From positions 60,392-124,391 of the forward strand of contig NZ_AFWT01000017.1 of the NCBI RefSeq assembly GCF_000224065.1: DNA of 64,000 nucleotides. The letters are read 5' to 3'. The translations under genes were made by a program, and so were the position numbers. This DNA is from Thiorhodococcus drewsii AZ1. GTDB taxonomy: Bacteria > Pseudomonadota > Gammaproteobacteria > Chromatiales > Chromatiaceae. Position 1 is the first letter of the stretch. Every line of letters begins with the position of its first letter. Positions 57,353 to 64,000 of the stretch are shown here, one piece after another. The notes under the pieces were generated by a model. The model did no database searches, was not told the origin of the DNA, and saw only the letters and a program-made list of their open reading frames with translations.

Positions 57353-58552
57353 TCAGAACCGTGCCAGATAGGCCGCGATGCGCTCGACGCCCTCGGCCAG
57401 CCGATCCAGCTCCCGCGTATAGGCGAAGCGAACGTAGTGCCCGGCCTTGTGGTCGCCGAAATCCTGTCCGGGCGTCACTGCCACACCGGCCTCTTCGAGC
57501 AAACCGCTGGCGAAGGCCATGGAGTTCATCTCGACGCGTTCCGGCAATCCGGCATAGAGATAGAAGGCGCCGTCGGGACGGTTCGGGATCTGAAAGCCGA
57601 GCTCACGCAGCCTGGGCAGCAGGAAATCGCGCCGCTCCTCGAAGGCACGTCGGCGTTCCTCCAAAATATCCAGGGTCTCGGGCTCGAAGGCCGCCAACGC
57701 TGCGTACTGGGCCGGGGTATTGGCGGCGATGAAGAGATTCTGGGCCAATCGATCCATGACGCCGATCGCCTCTGCAGGACCTGCAACCCAGCCGAGACGC
57801 CATCCGGTCATACCGAAATACTTAGAGAAGCTGTTGATGACATAGAGGTCATCCTGCCCCAGGGCCAAAGCGGTCACGTCCGGCACCTGATAGATGAGCC
57901 CCTGATAGATCTCGTCGACGATGAGGGCCGCCCCGCGCTCCCGGCACAGGGTATAGAGATCGGCCAGCGCCGGGGCATCCAGAACGGATCCGGTCGGATT
58001 GGCCGGCGAGGCGACCACGAGAGCGCGCGTCCCGGGCACCCAGACCTGCTCGGCACGCTCGGCGGTCAACTGGAAATCGCTGTCGGCGCCGACCGGCACA
58101 CACTGTGGCTCGGCACCGAGCAGACGCAGGACCTGACGATAGCAGGGATAGGAGGGATCGCCGAGCAGCACCCGGTCGCCCGGCTCCAGGAGCGCCGAGA
58201 ACACCAGCTGCAGCGCGCCGGATGCACCCGGAGCGATCAGGATGCGCTCGGCCCCGACGGAAACGCCATAACGTCGGTCGTAATGGTCGGCGATCGCCTG
58301 ACGTAGACTGCCGAGACCTGCCGCCGCCGTGTAATGGGTCAACCCTTCGGACAACGCGCGTTGCCCTGCCGCCAGGATGGGCTCGGGCGTGGTGAAGTCC
58401 GGCTCGCCGATTTCCAGATGGACGATGGAGCGACCGAGGGCCTCCAGTTCGCGCGCCCGCCCGAGCAGGCGCATTACATGGAAGGGCTCGACCGCAAGGG
58501 CTCGCGCAGCCAGGGGGCGCCCAATCGATGCTGTATAGCGACCGCTGCTCAT
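57353..58552 (-). CDS. PLP-dependent aminotransferase, class I/II
   Basis: A 399-residue aminotransferase. The fold-type I pattern is clear: IVHLEIGEPDFTTPEPILAA, GLTHYTAAAGLGSLRQAIAD, VASPANPTGSVLDA, IVDEIYQGLIY and the PLP lysine in VINSFSKYFGMTGWRLGW. Substrate is not determined; aspartate/aromatic type is possible. ATG 58552 overlaps the HAD gene stop by 4 bases, so it is coupled to that gene. Confidence 0.9.
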   Translation of the reverse strand: MSSGRYTASIGRPLAARALAVEPFHVMRLLGRARELEALGRSIVHLEIGEPDFTTPEPILAAGQRALSEGLTHYTAAAGLGSLRQAIADHYDRRYGVSVGAERILIAPGASGALQLVFSALLEPGDRVLLGDPSYPCYRQVLRLLGAEPQCVPVGADSDFQLTAERAEQVWVPGTRALVVASPANPTGSVLDAPALADLYTLCRERGAALIVDEIYQGLIYQVPDVTALALGQDDLYVINSFSKYFGMTGWRLGWVAGPAEAIGVMDRLAQNLFIAANTPAQYAALAAFEPETLDILEERRRAFEERRDFLLPRLRELGFQIPNRPDGAFYLYAGLPERVEMNSMAFASGLLEEAGVAVTPGQDFGDHKAGHYVRFAYTRELDRLAEGVERIAAYLARF

Positions 58553-59319
58553 GATGCCGCCCAAACGTCGCGATGCAAACGATCCAGCCGCGCCAGATCG
58601 ACCCAGGGGGGATCGTCCAGCTCGCCGACCAGGGCACGCGCCGGCTGCTCGGGACCGCCGAGCGCATCGACCACCAGGGGCGCCGCACCGAAATCCTGAC
58701 CGATCGTATAGTCGTTCACCGTCACCAGCAGGGCCCGGATTCCAGCCGCCAGGGCGGACTGGGCGCCATTGTCGGAGTCCTCGATAGCGACAGCGTCCTC
58801 CGGCCCGAGACCCAGCTCGGACAGCGCCGACACGAAGATGTCCGGCGCAGGCTTTTTGTTGGGCACCTGGTCGCCCGCTGCGATCACCTCGAACCAGGAC
58901 GAGAGACCGGGCTCGCCCGCATGATCGAGCAGCTCGACGACGTTCTCAGGGGTCGTGGTGGTCGCCACCGCAAGACGGATTCCGGCCTCGCGCGCCTCGC
59001 GCAGCAGGCGCATGACACCGACCCTCAACGGAATGCGTCCCTCGCGCAGCATCGAAAGATAGTGGCGCGTCTTGGCCGCGTGCAGATCGGCGACGAAGGT
59101 CTCGGCGGCATCCAGCGAAATCCCGGCCCGATCCATGTAGTAACGGATCCGCTCCTTGCCGCCAGCGACGGCCAAAAGCTCGCCATAGAGCACCGGATCC
59201 CAGTGCCAATCCAGCCCGACCTCGACGAAGGCGGCATTGAAGGCCACCCGATGGCCATCGCCCTCGGTGTCAGCGAGCGTGCCATCCACATCGAAGATCA
59301 ATGCCTTGAATCCCAACAT
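58549..59319 (-). CDS. HAD-IA family phosphatase, CbbY-like
   Basis: A 256-residue haloacid dehalogenase-type hydrolase: DVDGTLADTEGDGHRVAFNA (motif I, nucleophile Asp), cap domain around GGKERIRYYMDRAG, motif II LAVATTTTPEN, motif III Lys in QVPNKKPAPDIFVSAL and motif IV AIEDSDNGAQSALAAG. It resembles CbbY, which removes xylulose-1,5-bisphosphate in autotrophs and would suit a Calvin-cycle organism. ATG 59319 was chosen at MLGFKALIFD. Confidence 0.88.
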   Translation of the reverse strand: MLGFKALIFDVDGTLADTEGDGHRVAFNAAFVEVGLDWHWDPVLYGELLAVAGGKERIRYYMDRAGISLDAAETFVADLHAAKTRHYLSMLREGRIPLRVGVMRLLREAREAGIRLAVATTTTPENVVELLDHAGEPGLSSWFEVIAAGDQVPNKKPAPDIFVSALSELGLGPEDAVAIEDSDNGAQSALAAGIRALLVTVNDYTIGQDFGAAPLVVDALGGPEQPARALVGELDDPPWVDLARLDRLHRDVWAAS

Positions 59320-59543
59320 ACAGCGACTCCACCTTGCTCTCACATGAACCTGCGCCGGCTCGAAGGGCAAAGATTACCCCACCGACGCGGGCCGCGCACC
59401 GCCATGAGACCCTGTATCAAGTTGCTCAGAAGACGCCGATCTGATACTAAAGCAGGTTTTCGCGGCGCGGATCCGAGGAGAGGAGCGATGGACCGATCCG
59501 GTCCGCGAGACATCTCTACGACTCGAGCCTTCGGGAGAGCACA

Positions 59544-59978
59544 ATGGCCGAAGCAATAACACAAGAAAACGAGACGTTTACCTTCGAACCCTACAACGCG
59601 GGGAGCGACGAAGAGTACATGAACCCCGAGCAGGAGGAGCATTTTCGCGAAATCCTCCTCGCTTGGAAAAGATCACTGATGGAAGAGGTCGATCGCACCG
59701 TTCACCACATGCAGGACGAGGCGACCAATTTCCCCGACCCCAATGATCGCGCGACCCAAGAGTCAGAGTTCAGCCTCGAACTGCGTACACGCGATCGCGA
59801 GCGCAAGTTGATCAAAAAGATCGACGAGGCACTCGGTCGCCTCGACGAACACGACTACGGCTTCTGCGAGGCATGCGGTGTGGAGATCGGCATCCGTCGA
59901 TTGGAGGCTCGACCCACCGCGACCCTCTGCATCGACTGCAAGACACTGGACGAGATCCGCGAGAAGCAGCGCGGCTGA
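59544..59978 (+). CDS. dksA: RNA polymerase-binding transcription factor DksA
   Basis: A 144-residue DksA with a coiled-coil tip region ([20 protein letters not shown]) and a four-Cys zinc finger ([20 protein letters not shown] followed by LCIDC). It cooperates with ppGpp at stringent promoters. The first 20 residues are a variable extension. GGGAGAG precedes the ATG. gluQ follows after 26 bases, as in enterobacteria. Confidence 0.95.
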   Translation: MAEAITQENETFTFEPYNAGSDEEYMNPEQEEHFREILLAWKRSLMEEVDRTVHHMQDEATNFPDPNDRATQESEFSLELRTRDRERKLIKKIDEALGRLDEHDYGFCEACGVEIGIRRLEARPTATLCIDCKTLDEIREKQRG

Positions 59979-60004
59979 GGAGTGTCGTCCCTTCCGATCG
60001 AAGC

Positions 60005-60913
60005 ATGGCGGAAGACACCCCGGACATCCCATCCTACCGAGGGCGCTTCGCGCCCTCGCCCACTGGAGCCCTGCATTTCGGCTCCCTGATCGCGGCCCTC
60101 GCCAGCTATGCCGATGCACGCGCCCACCAGGGCGCTTGGATCCTACGCATGGAGGATCTGGATCGCCCCCGTGAGCGACCTGGGGCCGCCGAGCGTATCC
60201 TGGAGACGCTGCGCGCGTTCGGCTTCGCTTGGGACGAACCGATCCTCTATCAGAGCGCACGCACCTCTGCCTATAACGAGGCGCTTGCCCGACTCACCCA
60301 GCTCGGACTCGCCTACCCCTGCGGCTGCACCCGATCCGAGATCGCCACCATCGCCACGCTCGGCGCGGAAGGCCCCATCTATCCAGGCACCTGCCGCAAA
60401 GGTCTCGCCCAAGGGCGCGCCCAGAGAAGCATCCGGCTGAATACGCACGGGGCGCGGATCGATTTCGAGGATCGAATCCAAGGCCCCCAGAGCCAGTCGA
60501 TCGAGGAAGCCACTGGCGACTTCGTGCTGCATCGGGCCGACGGCATCCACGCCTATCAGCTCGCCGTCGTGGTCGATGACGCCTATCAGGGCATCACCCA
60601 CGTGGTTCGCGGTGCCGACCTGCTGCTCTCGACGCCGCGCCAGATCCTGCTGCAACGTCTTCTCGGCTGCTCCCGACCCACCTACGGCCACGTGCCTCTG
60701 ATCCTTGACGAGCAGGGACACAAGCTCAGCAAATCGCATTCGGCAGCGCCGGTCGATCCAAGCAATCCATTACCAGCACTAAATTTGGCCTGGAGACTGC
60801 TCGGTCAACCACCCCTACCCGATCACGACAGCCCGCAAGCATTTTGGGACCTGGCGATTCCACGCTGGCGCCTAGAGGACATCCCGTCCAGAGGGGCCAT
60901 AACCATCACATAA
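60005..60913 (+). CDS. gluQ: Glutamyl-Q tRNA(Asp) synthetase
   Basis: A 302-residue truncated GluRS-like enzyme that attaches glutamate to queuosine in tRNA-Asp. It contains the HIGH-type motif RFAPSPTGALHFGSLIAALA (ALHFGSL), the PCGCTRSEI zinc-region cysteines and the KMSKS-like motif HKLSKSHSA. The anticodon-binding domain of GluRS is absent, as is normal for GluQ. Co-presence with queH supports an active queuosine pathway. It follows dksA. Confidence 0.95.
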   Translation: MAEDTPDIPSYRGRFAPSPTGALHFGSLIAALASYADARAHQGAWILRMEDLDRPRERPGAAERILETLRAFGFAWDEPILYQSARTSAYNEALARLTQLGLAYPCGCTRSEIATIATLGAEGPIYPGTCRKGLAQGRAQRSIRLNTHGARIDFEDRIQGPQSQSIEEATGDFVLHRADGIHAYQLAVVVDDAYQGITHVVRGADLLLSTPRQILLQRLLGCSRPTYGHVPLILDEQGHKLSKSHSAAPVDPSNPLPALNLAWRLLGQPPLPDHDSPQAFWDLAIPRWRLEDIPSRGAITIT

Positions 60914-60948
60914 ATCGCGCGCCGACTCATGCGCTGAGAGGCGTGTGG

Positions 60949-61818
60949 CTAGCGGGTCGTCAGCGGATAGACCCAACCAGCGATGCGCCCTCCTTCCGGG
61001 TTGCGGATCGCTCCAGGCTGGACATCCATGAGGGTGAAACGCCCACCCACGGTGAACAGGCGAATCCGACGCGCATAGGCCGTCGGATCGCGCCACGGAC
61101 GGTTGTCGTAGTTTTCCTCAGCGAGCGCGACCCAACCTTGGTCGAGATCCACGTCCACCACCACGGCCACATGCCCGAAACGCCACTCGTCATCCCCCGG
61201 ATCGGGCGCATAGATCACCAGATCGCCGCGCCTTGGGGCACGCTTGGCGGCTCCATTGAGCGAACGGCCGAGTGGAACCGGAGTGCGGCCGGGCAGCTTT
61301 AGTCCCTCCTCTAGACCGAAGATGTCCGCGGCGGTCGGAACATCCCCGAAGGTCAGGCCAAGGTTGCGGATCCACCAGCGCCGCGCGTACTCGACGCATT
61401 GATAGGTCACGCCCGCGTATTCGAGCCGCTGCGGATCGGGCGACGTTTTCCCGACGCGGATCTCTCCCGATTCGGGATCGACGTAGCTGAAATCCAGACG
61501 AAGACAGGTCGAGACGCAGTTCGAGCGAGCCTCGACCCCACCCGAGACACCGAGCCGCGATCCAAACGGCGTCACGCAGGGCCCATCGCACGCCCGCCGA
61601 GCGGCACGAAGTCGCGACAGGCGTTCCAGCGGCCCGACATTTGAGGGCCGAACCATGAGGTCCGCACCGTCCGTATGCGGAAGGTGCTGGGCTGCCGGGT
61701 CTATCGATGGGGGTGCTTCGGCAAAGGACGGTCTAGAGATGAGGCTGACCAGGCCAACAAGGGCAGCGAACAACATGCACCGGCAGAAACGGTCGAAAGC
61801 AAGAACGGGATGGATCAT
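60949..61818 (-). CDS. CHAP-domain protein, exported
   Basis: A 289-residue secreted protein with a signal peptide or anchor (MLFAALVGLVSLISRPSFA, about 15-33) and a CHAP amidase/peptidase domain: catalytic Cys in YQCVEYARRWWI, His in FGHVAVVVDVD and Glu/Asn in LAEENYDNRPW. CHAP enzymes cut peptidoglycan amide bonds or glutathionylspermidine. It is convergent with gluQ. The N-terminal 100 residues precede the CHAP fold and have no known motif. Confidence 0.88.
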   Translation of the reverse strand: MIHPVLAFDRFCRCMLFAALVGLVSLISRPSFAEAPPSIDPAAQHLPHTDGADLMVRPSNVGPLERLSRLRAARRACDGPCVTPFGSRLGVSGGVEARSNCVSTCLRLDFSYVDPESGEIRVGKTSPDPQRLEYAGVTYQCVEYARRWWIRNLGLTFGDVPTAADIFGLEEGLKLPGRTPVPLGRSLNGAAKRAPRRGDLVIYAPDPGDDEWRFGHVAVVVDVDLDQGWVALAEENYDNRPWRDPTAYARRIRLFTVGGRFTLMDVQPGAIRNPEGGRIAGWVYPLTTR

Positions 61819-62365
61819 GTTGTTCGGTTCATGTGGACAGCAGCGATCATCATACTACCCCAGCAACCAATGAATGAGCTGTCGCTGCTGTCGAAAGGTC
61901 AAGTGGCAGTCAAACGCGGGGAGCGATCCGAGACCGTGCGAGGTTTGGTGTCGAGCTACAACCGCATAACGGACACAGAGGATCGTTTCGTGTTCAGCGT
62001 TTCAAGCTGCTTCCTAGAGTCAAGTAAACTGTCATCGGGACTCTGGAACGCTGAGTTTTCAAGGAAGCACGACTCCTGTATGACTCCGTAGGGCGCAATA
62101 GCGCAGCGTGTTGCGCCGAAAGGAAACTGACACAGGTCCATCAGATTCGTGGCACCAAGACGTACTTCGACGCGCGAAGAACATGCCACGTTTGTTGTGT
62201 CTCGGAGTGAGCAGCCTGTCAATCTGTAGTGCTGACCTTCCCGGTTGCCCGCTGGCGCCCTGTCATCGAAACGGCTCAATGGGAGCACTCAACGTCAGAT
62301 TTCTGCGGCATTTCGGCTAACGTCTGTAGTGCCGATCTGTCGGTTCGGACATCGACGGATTAAAG
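61819..62365. other. Gene-free region with a family B repeat
   Basis: This stretch of about 550 bases between the CHAP gene and the IS cluster holds no credible coding sequence. A family B repeat unit GTAGGGCGCAATA lies at 62088-62100, followed by GCGCAGCGTGTTGCGCCG at 62101-62118. The rest shows no recognised feature. Confidence 0.6.
62088..62118. repeat. Repeat family B unit
   Basis: GTAGGGCGCAATA followed by GCGCAGCGTGTTGCGCC matches the unit at 12121-12133 and 12287-12299, with one base different from the first. A single short palindromic unit here. Confidence 0.7.
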
Positions 62366-62489
62366 TGGACCCTAAAAATCGGACAGTCATTTAAGTTGTC
62401 AGGCCGGCACGAAAGGGTTGATCACAATGGGTGAAGCAAAGCGCAAGACCTACGCCGCCGCGTTCAAAGCCAAAGTGGCCTTGGAGGCA
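62366..62489 (+). mobile_element. IS3-family fragment (left end and start of orfA)
   Basis: TGGACCCTAAAAATCGGACA at 62366-62385 looks like an IS3-type terminal repeat. An ATG at 62427 begins MGEAKRKTYAAAFKAKVALE, the N-terminus of an IS3-type OrfA helix-turn-helix protein. The match ends near 62489 where another element begins. Confidence 0.7.
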
Positions 62490-62510
62490 TCCCATTACAC
62501 AGAACTCTGA
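62427..62510 (+). pseudogene. Truncated IS3-type transposase OrfA
   Basis: Only 27 residues remain: MGEAKRKTYAAAFKAKVALE then ASHYTEL and a stop. The last six or seven residues come from the element inserted into it. The DNA-binding helix-turn-helix and OrfB are missing, so it is inactive. Confidence 0.75.
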
Positions 62511-63354
62511 GTGTACGATAGCGAACTATTTTTCTGAGACATGTTGGAGCACACGATGGGCTGGGCGTCGGAAGAATTGGCCTCGATTGATCTGGGCGAC
62601 ACGCGCCGCAACCGGCGCGCGATTCAGTTGATCGAGCGCTTGGCTGAGCATCCGACGGCGAGTATTCCGGGGGCCTGCAACGGCTGGTCGGAGACGCAGG
62701 CGGGCTATCGGTTTCTCGGCAGTGAAACCTACGACTGGCTCGACATCCTTGAGCCGCATCGTCAGTGCACGCAGACGCGCATGGCGGCCCATCCGGTGGT
62801 GCTGTGTCTGCAGGACACCACGGAGCTGGACTTCAACGGCCAGACGATCAAAAGGCTTGGTCCCTTGAGCTACGAGGCCCAGCGCGGGATGTATCTGCAC
62901 CCAACCTACGCGGTGACGCCCGAGCGCGAACCGTTGGGTGTGCTGGATGCCTGGATGTGGGCGCGCGAGCCAAAAGACGCTGAAGGCCACCGCCCGGGAG
63001 CCCCCGAGAGTCTGCGCTGGAAGGAAGGCTATGAGCGGGTCGCGAACCTGGCCGGAGAGTTGCCCGACACCCCCCTGGTCTATGTGGCGGATCATGAGGC
63101 CGACATGCTGGAGCTGATGGTGCGCGCCCGTGATTTGGGCACCCCGGCCGATTGGCTGTTGCGCGCTAAGCATAACCGCGCGTTGCCCGGTGGCGAGGGC
63201 AAGAAGCTGTGGGGAAGTGTGCTGGAGAGCGAACCACTCGGGGAGGTGCGCTTCAACCTGCCGCCAGGACGCGGGCGCACCGCCCGAACGGTGCGTCAGG
63301 AACTCTATGCCCAGCGGGTGAGCCTTTCGGATCGGCGCCAAGGTTTCCTTGAGG
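62490..63354 (+). mobile_element. IS4-family (Tn5/IS50-like) element, truncated on the right
   Basis: The element begins inside the IS3-type fragment near 62490 and its transposase starts at 62541. It is cut near 63355 by the terminal sequence of an IS481-type element. The exact left terminal repeat could not be identified. Confidence 0.65.
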
Positions 63355-63368
63355 TGTCAAGTCCCTGA
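62541..63368 (+). pseudogene. IS4-family (Tn5-like) transposase, 3' truncated
   Basis: The frame gives 275 residues: WASEELASIDLGDTRRNRRA, GWSETQAGYRFLGSETYDWL, VLCLQDTTELDFNGQ (first catalytic Asp region) and VYVADHEADMLELMVRAR (second Asp). Tn5-like transposases are about 450 residues and have a third acidic motif that is absent here, because the gene stops three codons after the join with the next element. Not functional. Confidence 0.85.
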
Positions 63369-64000
63369 AGATTATATACCCTTTTTTTGAATAGTTCGGG
63401 GCGTTTCTCGGCCCAATCCGTGAGGGCTTGAATCGGGGCGATGTGCCCGAGTGCTTTTTGCGGAATGTGCTGGTTGTAGACCTGGACGTAGCGGGTGATA
63501 CTTTGCTCCAGGCTCTGTGAAGAGTCGAAACGTGTGGTGGCCAGCACCTCGGCGATGCGCCCATTGAAACGCTCGACCATGCCATTGGTCTGTGGGGTTC
63601 GGGGTTTGGTCAGGCGATGCTCGATGGCGTGCTGGGCGCAGACCTGATCGAAGCGATGCTGCCCCGTCGGCGAGCGCTCGCCCGTGGCGCAGAAACGGTC
63701 GGTGAACTCTTTACCGTTGTCGGTGAGGATCTTGGAGAGGGCGAACGGCGCCTTGGTGATCGAGGCGCTCGAGAAAGCCACTGGCTGAGGCCGCCGACTT
63801 ATCGTCGAGGATCTCGACGTAGACCCAGCGGGTGGCACGGTCGATCGCCGCGAAGAGGTATTTTCGGCGGTCTTCATCGGGCATCTGGGGCAGGTACTTG
63901 ACGTCGACGTGGACGAACCCAGGCGCATAGTCCTTGAAGGTCTTCACCGGACGCTTCGCGGTGTCCGCCTCCTGCGGGATCAGGGACTTGAGGTTGGAGA
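63355..64000 (-). mobile_element. IS481-type element (partial, runs off the window)
   Basis: The left terminus appears to begin TGTCAAGTCCCTGAAG at 63355, immediately after the IS4 transposase is cut. Its transposase is on the minus strand and continues beyond 64000. Confidence 0.75.
63381..64000 (-). pseudogene. IS481-type transposase with a frameshift (5' end outside window)
   Basis: The integrase core is split in two frames. The upstream part reads PGFVHVDVKYLPQMPDEDRR, YLFAAIDRATRWVYVEILDD and FLERL (first Asp region), and the downstream part ITKAPFALSKILTDNGKEFT (second Asp in TDNGKEF), RLTKPRTPQTNGMVERFNGR (Glu) and HIPQKALGHIAPIQAL. The join needs a one-base shift near 63765. With the shift corrected, D-D-E residues are all present; as sequenced the protein is broken. 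Confidence 0.8.

Overview
The window is GC-rich chromosomal DNA from a gammaproteobacterium. The order smc-zipA-ligA, the run csrA / lysC / alaS / recX-recA / cinA with a tRNA-Ser, dksA-gluQ, and the intergenic repeat style suggest a purple sulfur bacterium of the Chromatiales (Chromatiaceae). No photosynthesis or sulfur-oxidation gene lies in the window, so the family-level call is an inference.

Layout. 1-1483: a truncated alpha/beta hydrolase divergent from a LysR regulator. 1484-7358: one-carbon metabolism and tRNA modification (glyA, metE, divergent metR, queH), with metE flanked by inverted CTGGCGG-type repeats. 7454-15755: an iron locus around a Fur box at 9005-9023. On one side are a DUF4198/peptidoglycan-binding fusion and a small Cys-rich periplasmic protein. 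On the other are feoA, feoB, a FeoB-associated Cys-rich membrane protein, an ABC ATPase/permease pair, a DUF4857-like membrane protein and an M14-like protein. 15786-17865: overlapping diguanylate cyclase and HD-GYP genes. 17930-20409: a polytopic membrane protein overlapping a stand-alone RibD C-terminal-type reductase. 20436-23722: small accessory genes, including a DUF4160 gene with an in-frame amber codon, DUF2442, a SOUL haem-binding protein, a zinc metallopeptidase-like protein and a BrnT/BrnA pair whose toxin gene is broken by a repeat element.

23796-31557 is a tightly packed minus-strand block, read in the order OpgH-like glucosyltransferase, MDR dehydrogenase-like protein, PTPS/QueD-like protein, GT4 glycosyltransferase, SAM methyltransferase, ABC ATPase and a fused substrate-binding/permease protein. 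The PTPS-like and MDR-like members lack canonical catalytic or metal-binding residues. With the RibD-like reductase 3 kb away, this is the best candidate here for an undescribed pathway, perhaps a glycosylated, methylated pterin-like metabolite with a transporter.

31783-45444 is mostly housekeeping: yciB, yciI, a parvulin, ligA, zipA and smc. It also holds an alpha-carbonic anhydrase homologue that has lost two of three zinc ligands, and a LapG-like protease divergent from a membrane receptor ending in a degenerate HD-GYP domain, which may be a non-canonical LapD equivalent. 45498-61818 is housekeeping: tRNA-Ser, csrA, lysC, alaS, recX, recA, cinA, a ferredoxin-reductase fusion, ubiG, zapE, an aminotransferase, a CbbY-like HAD phosphatase, dksA, gluQ and a CHAP-domain protein.

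62366-64000 is a nest of insertion-sequence remnants: an IS3-type fragment cut by an IS4/Tn5-like element, itself cut by an IS481-type element with a frameshift. At least six intergenic repeat families recur through the window, and several have entered genes or formed their 3' ends.
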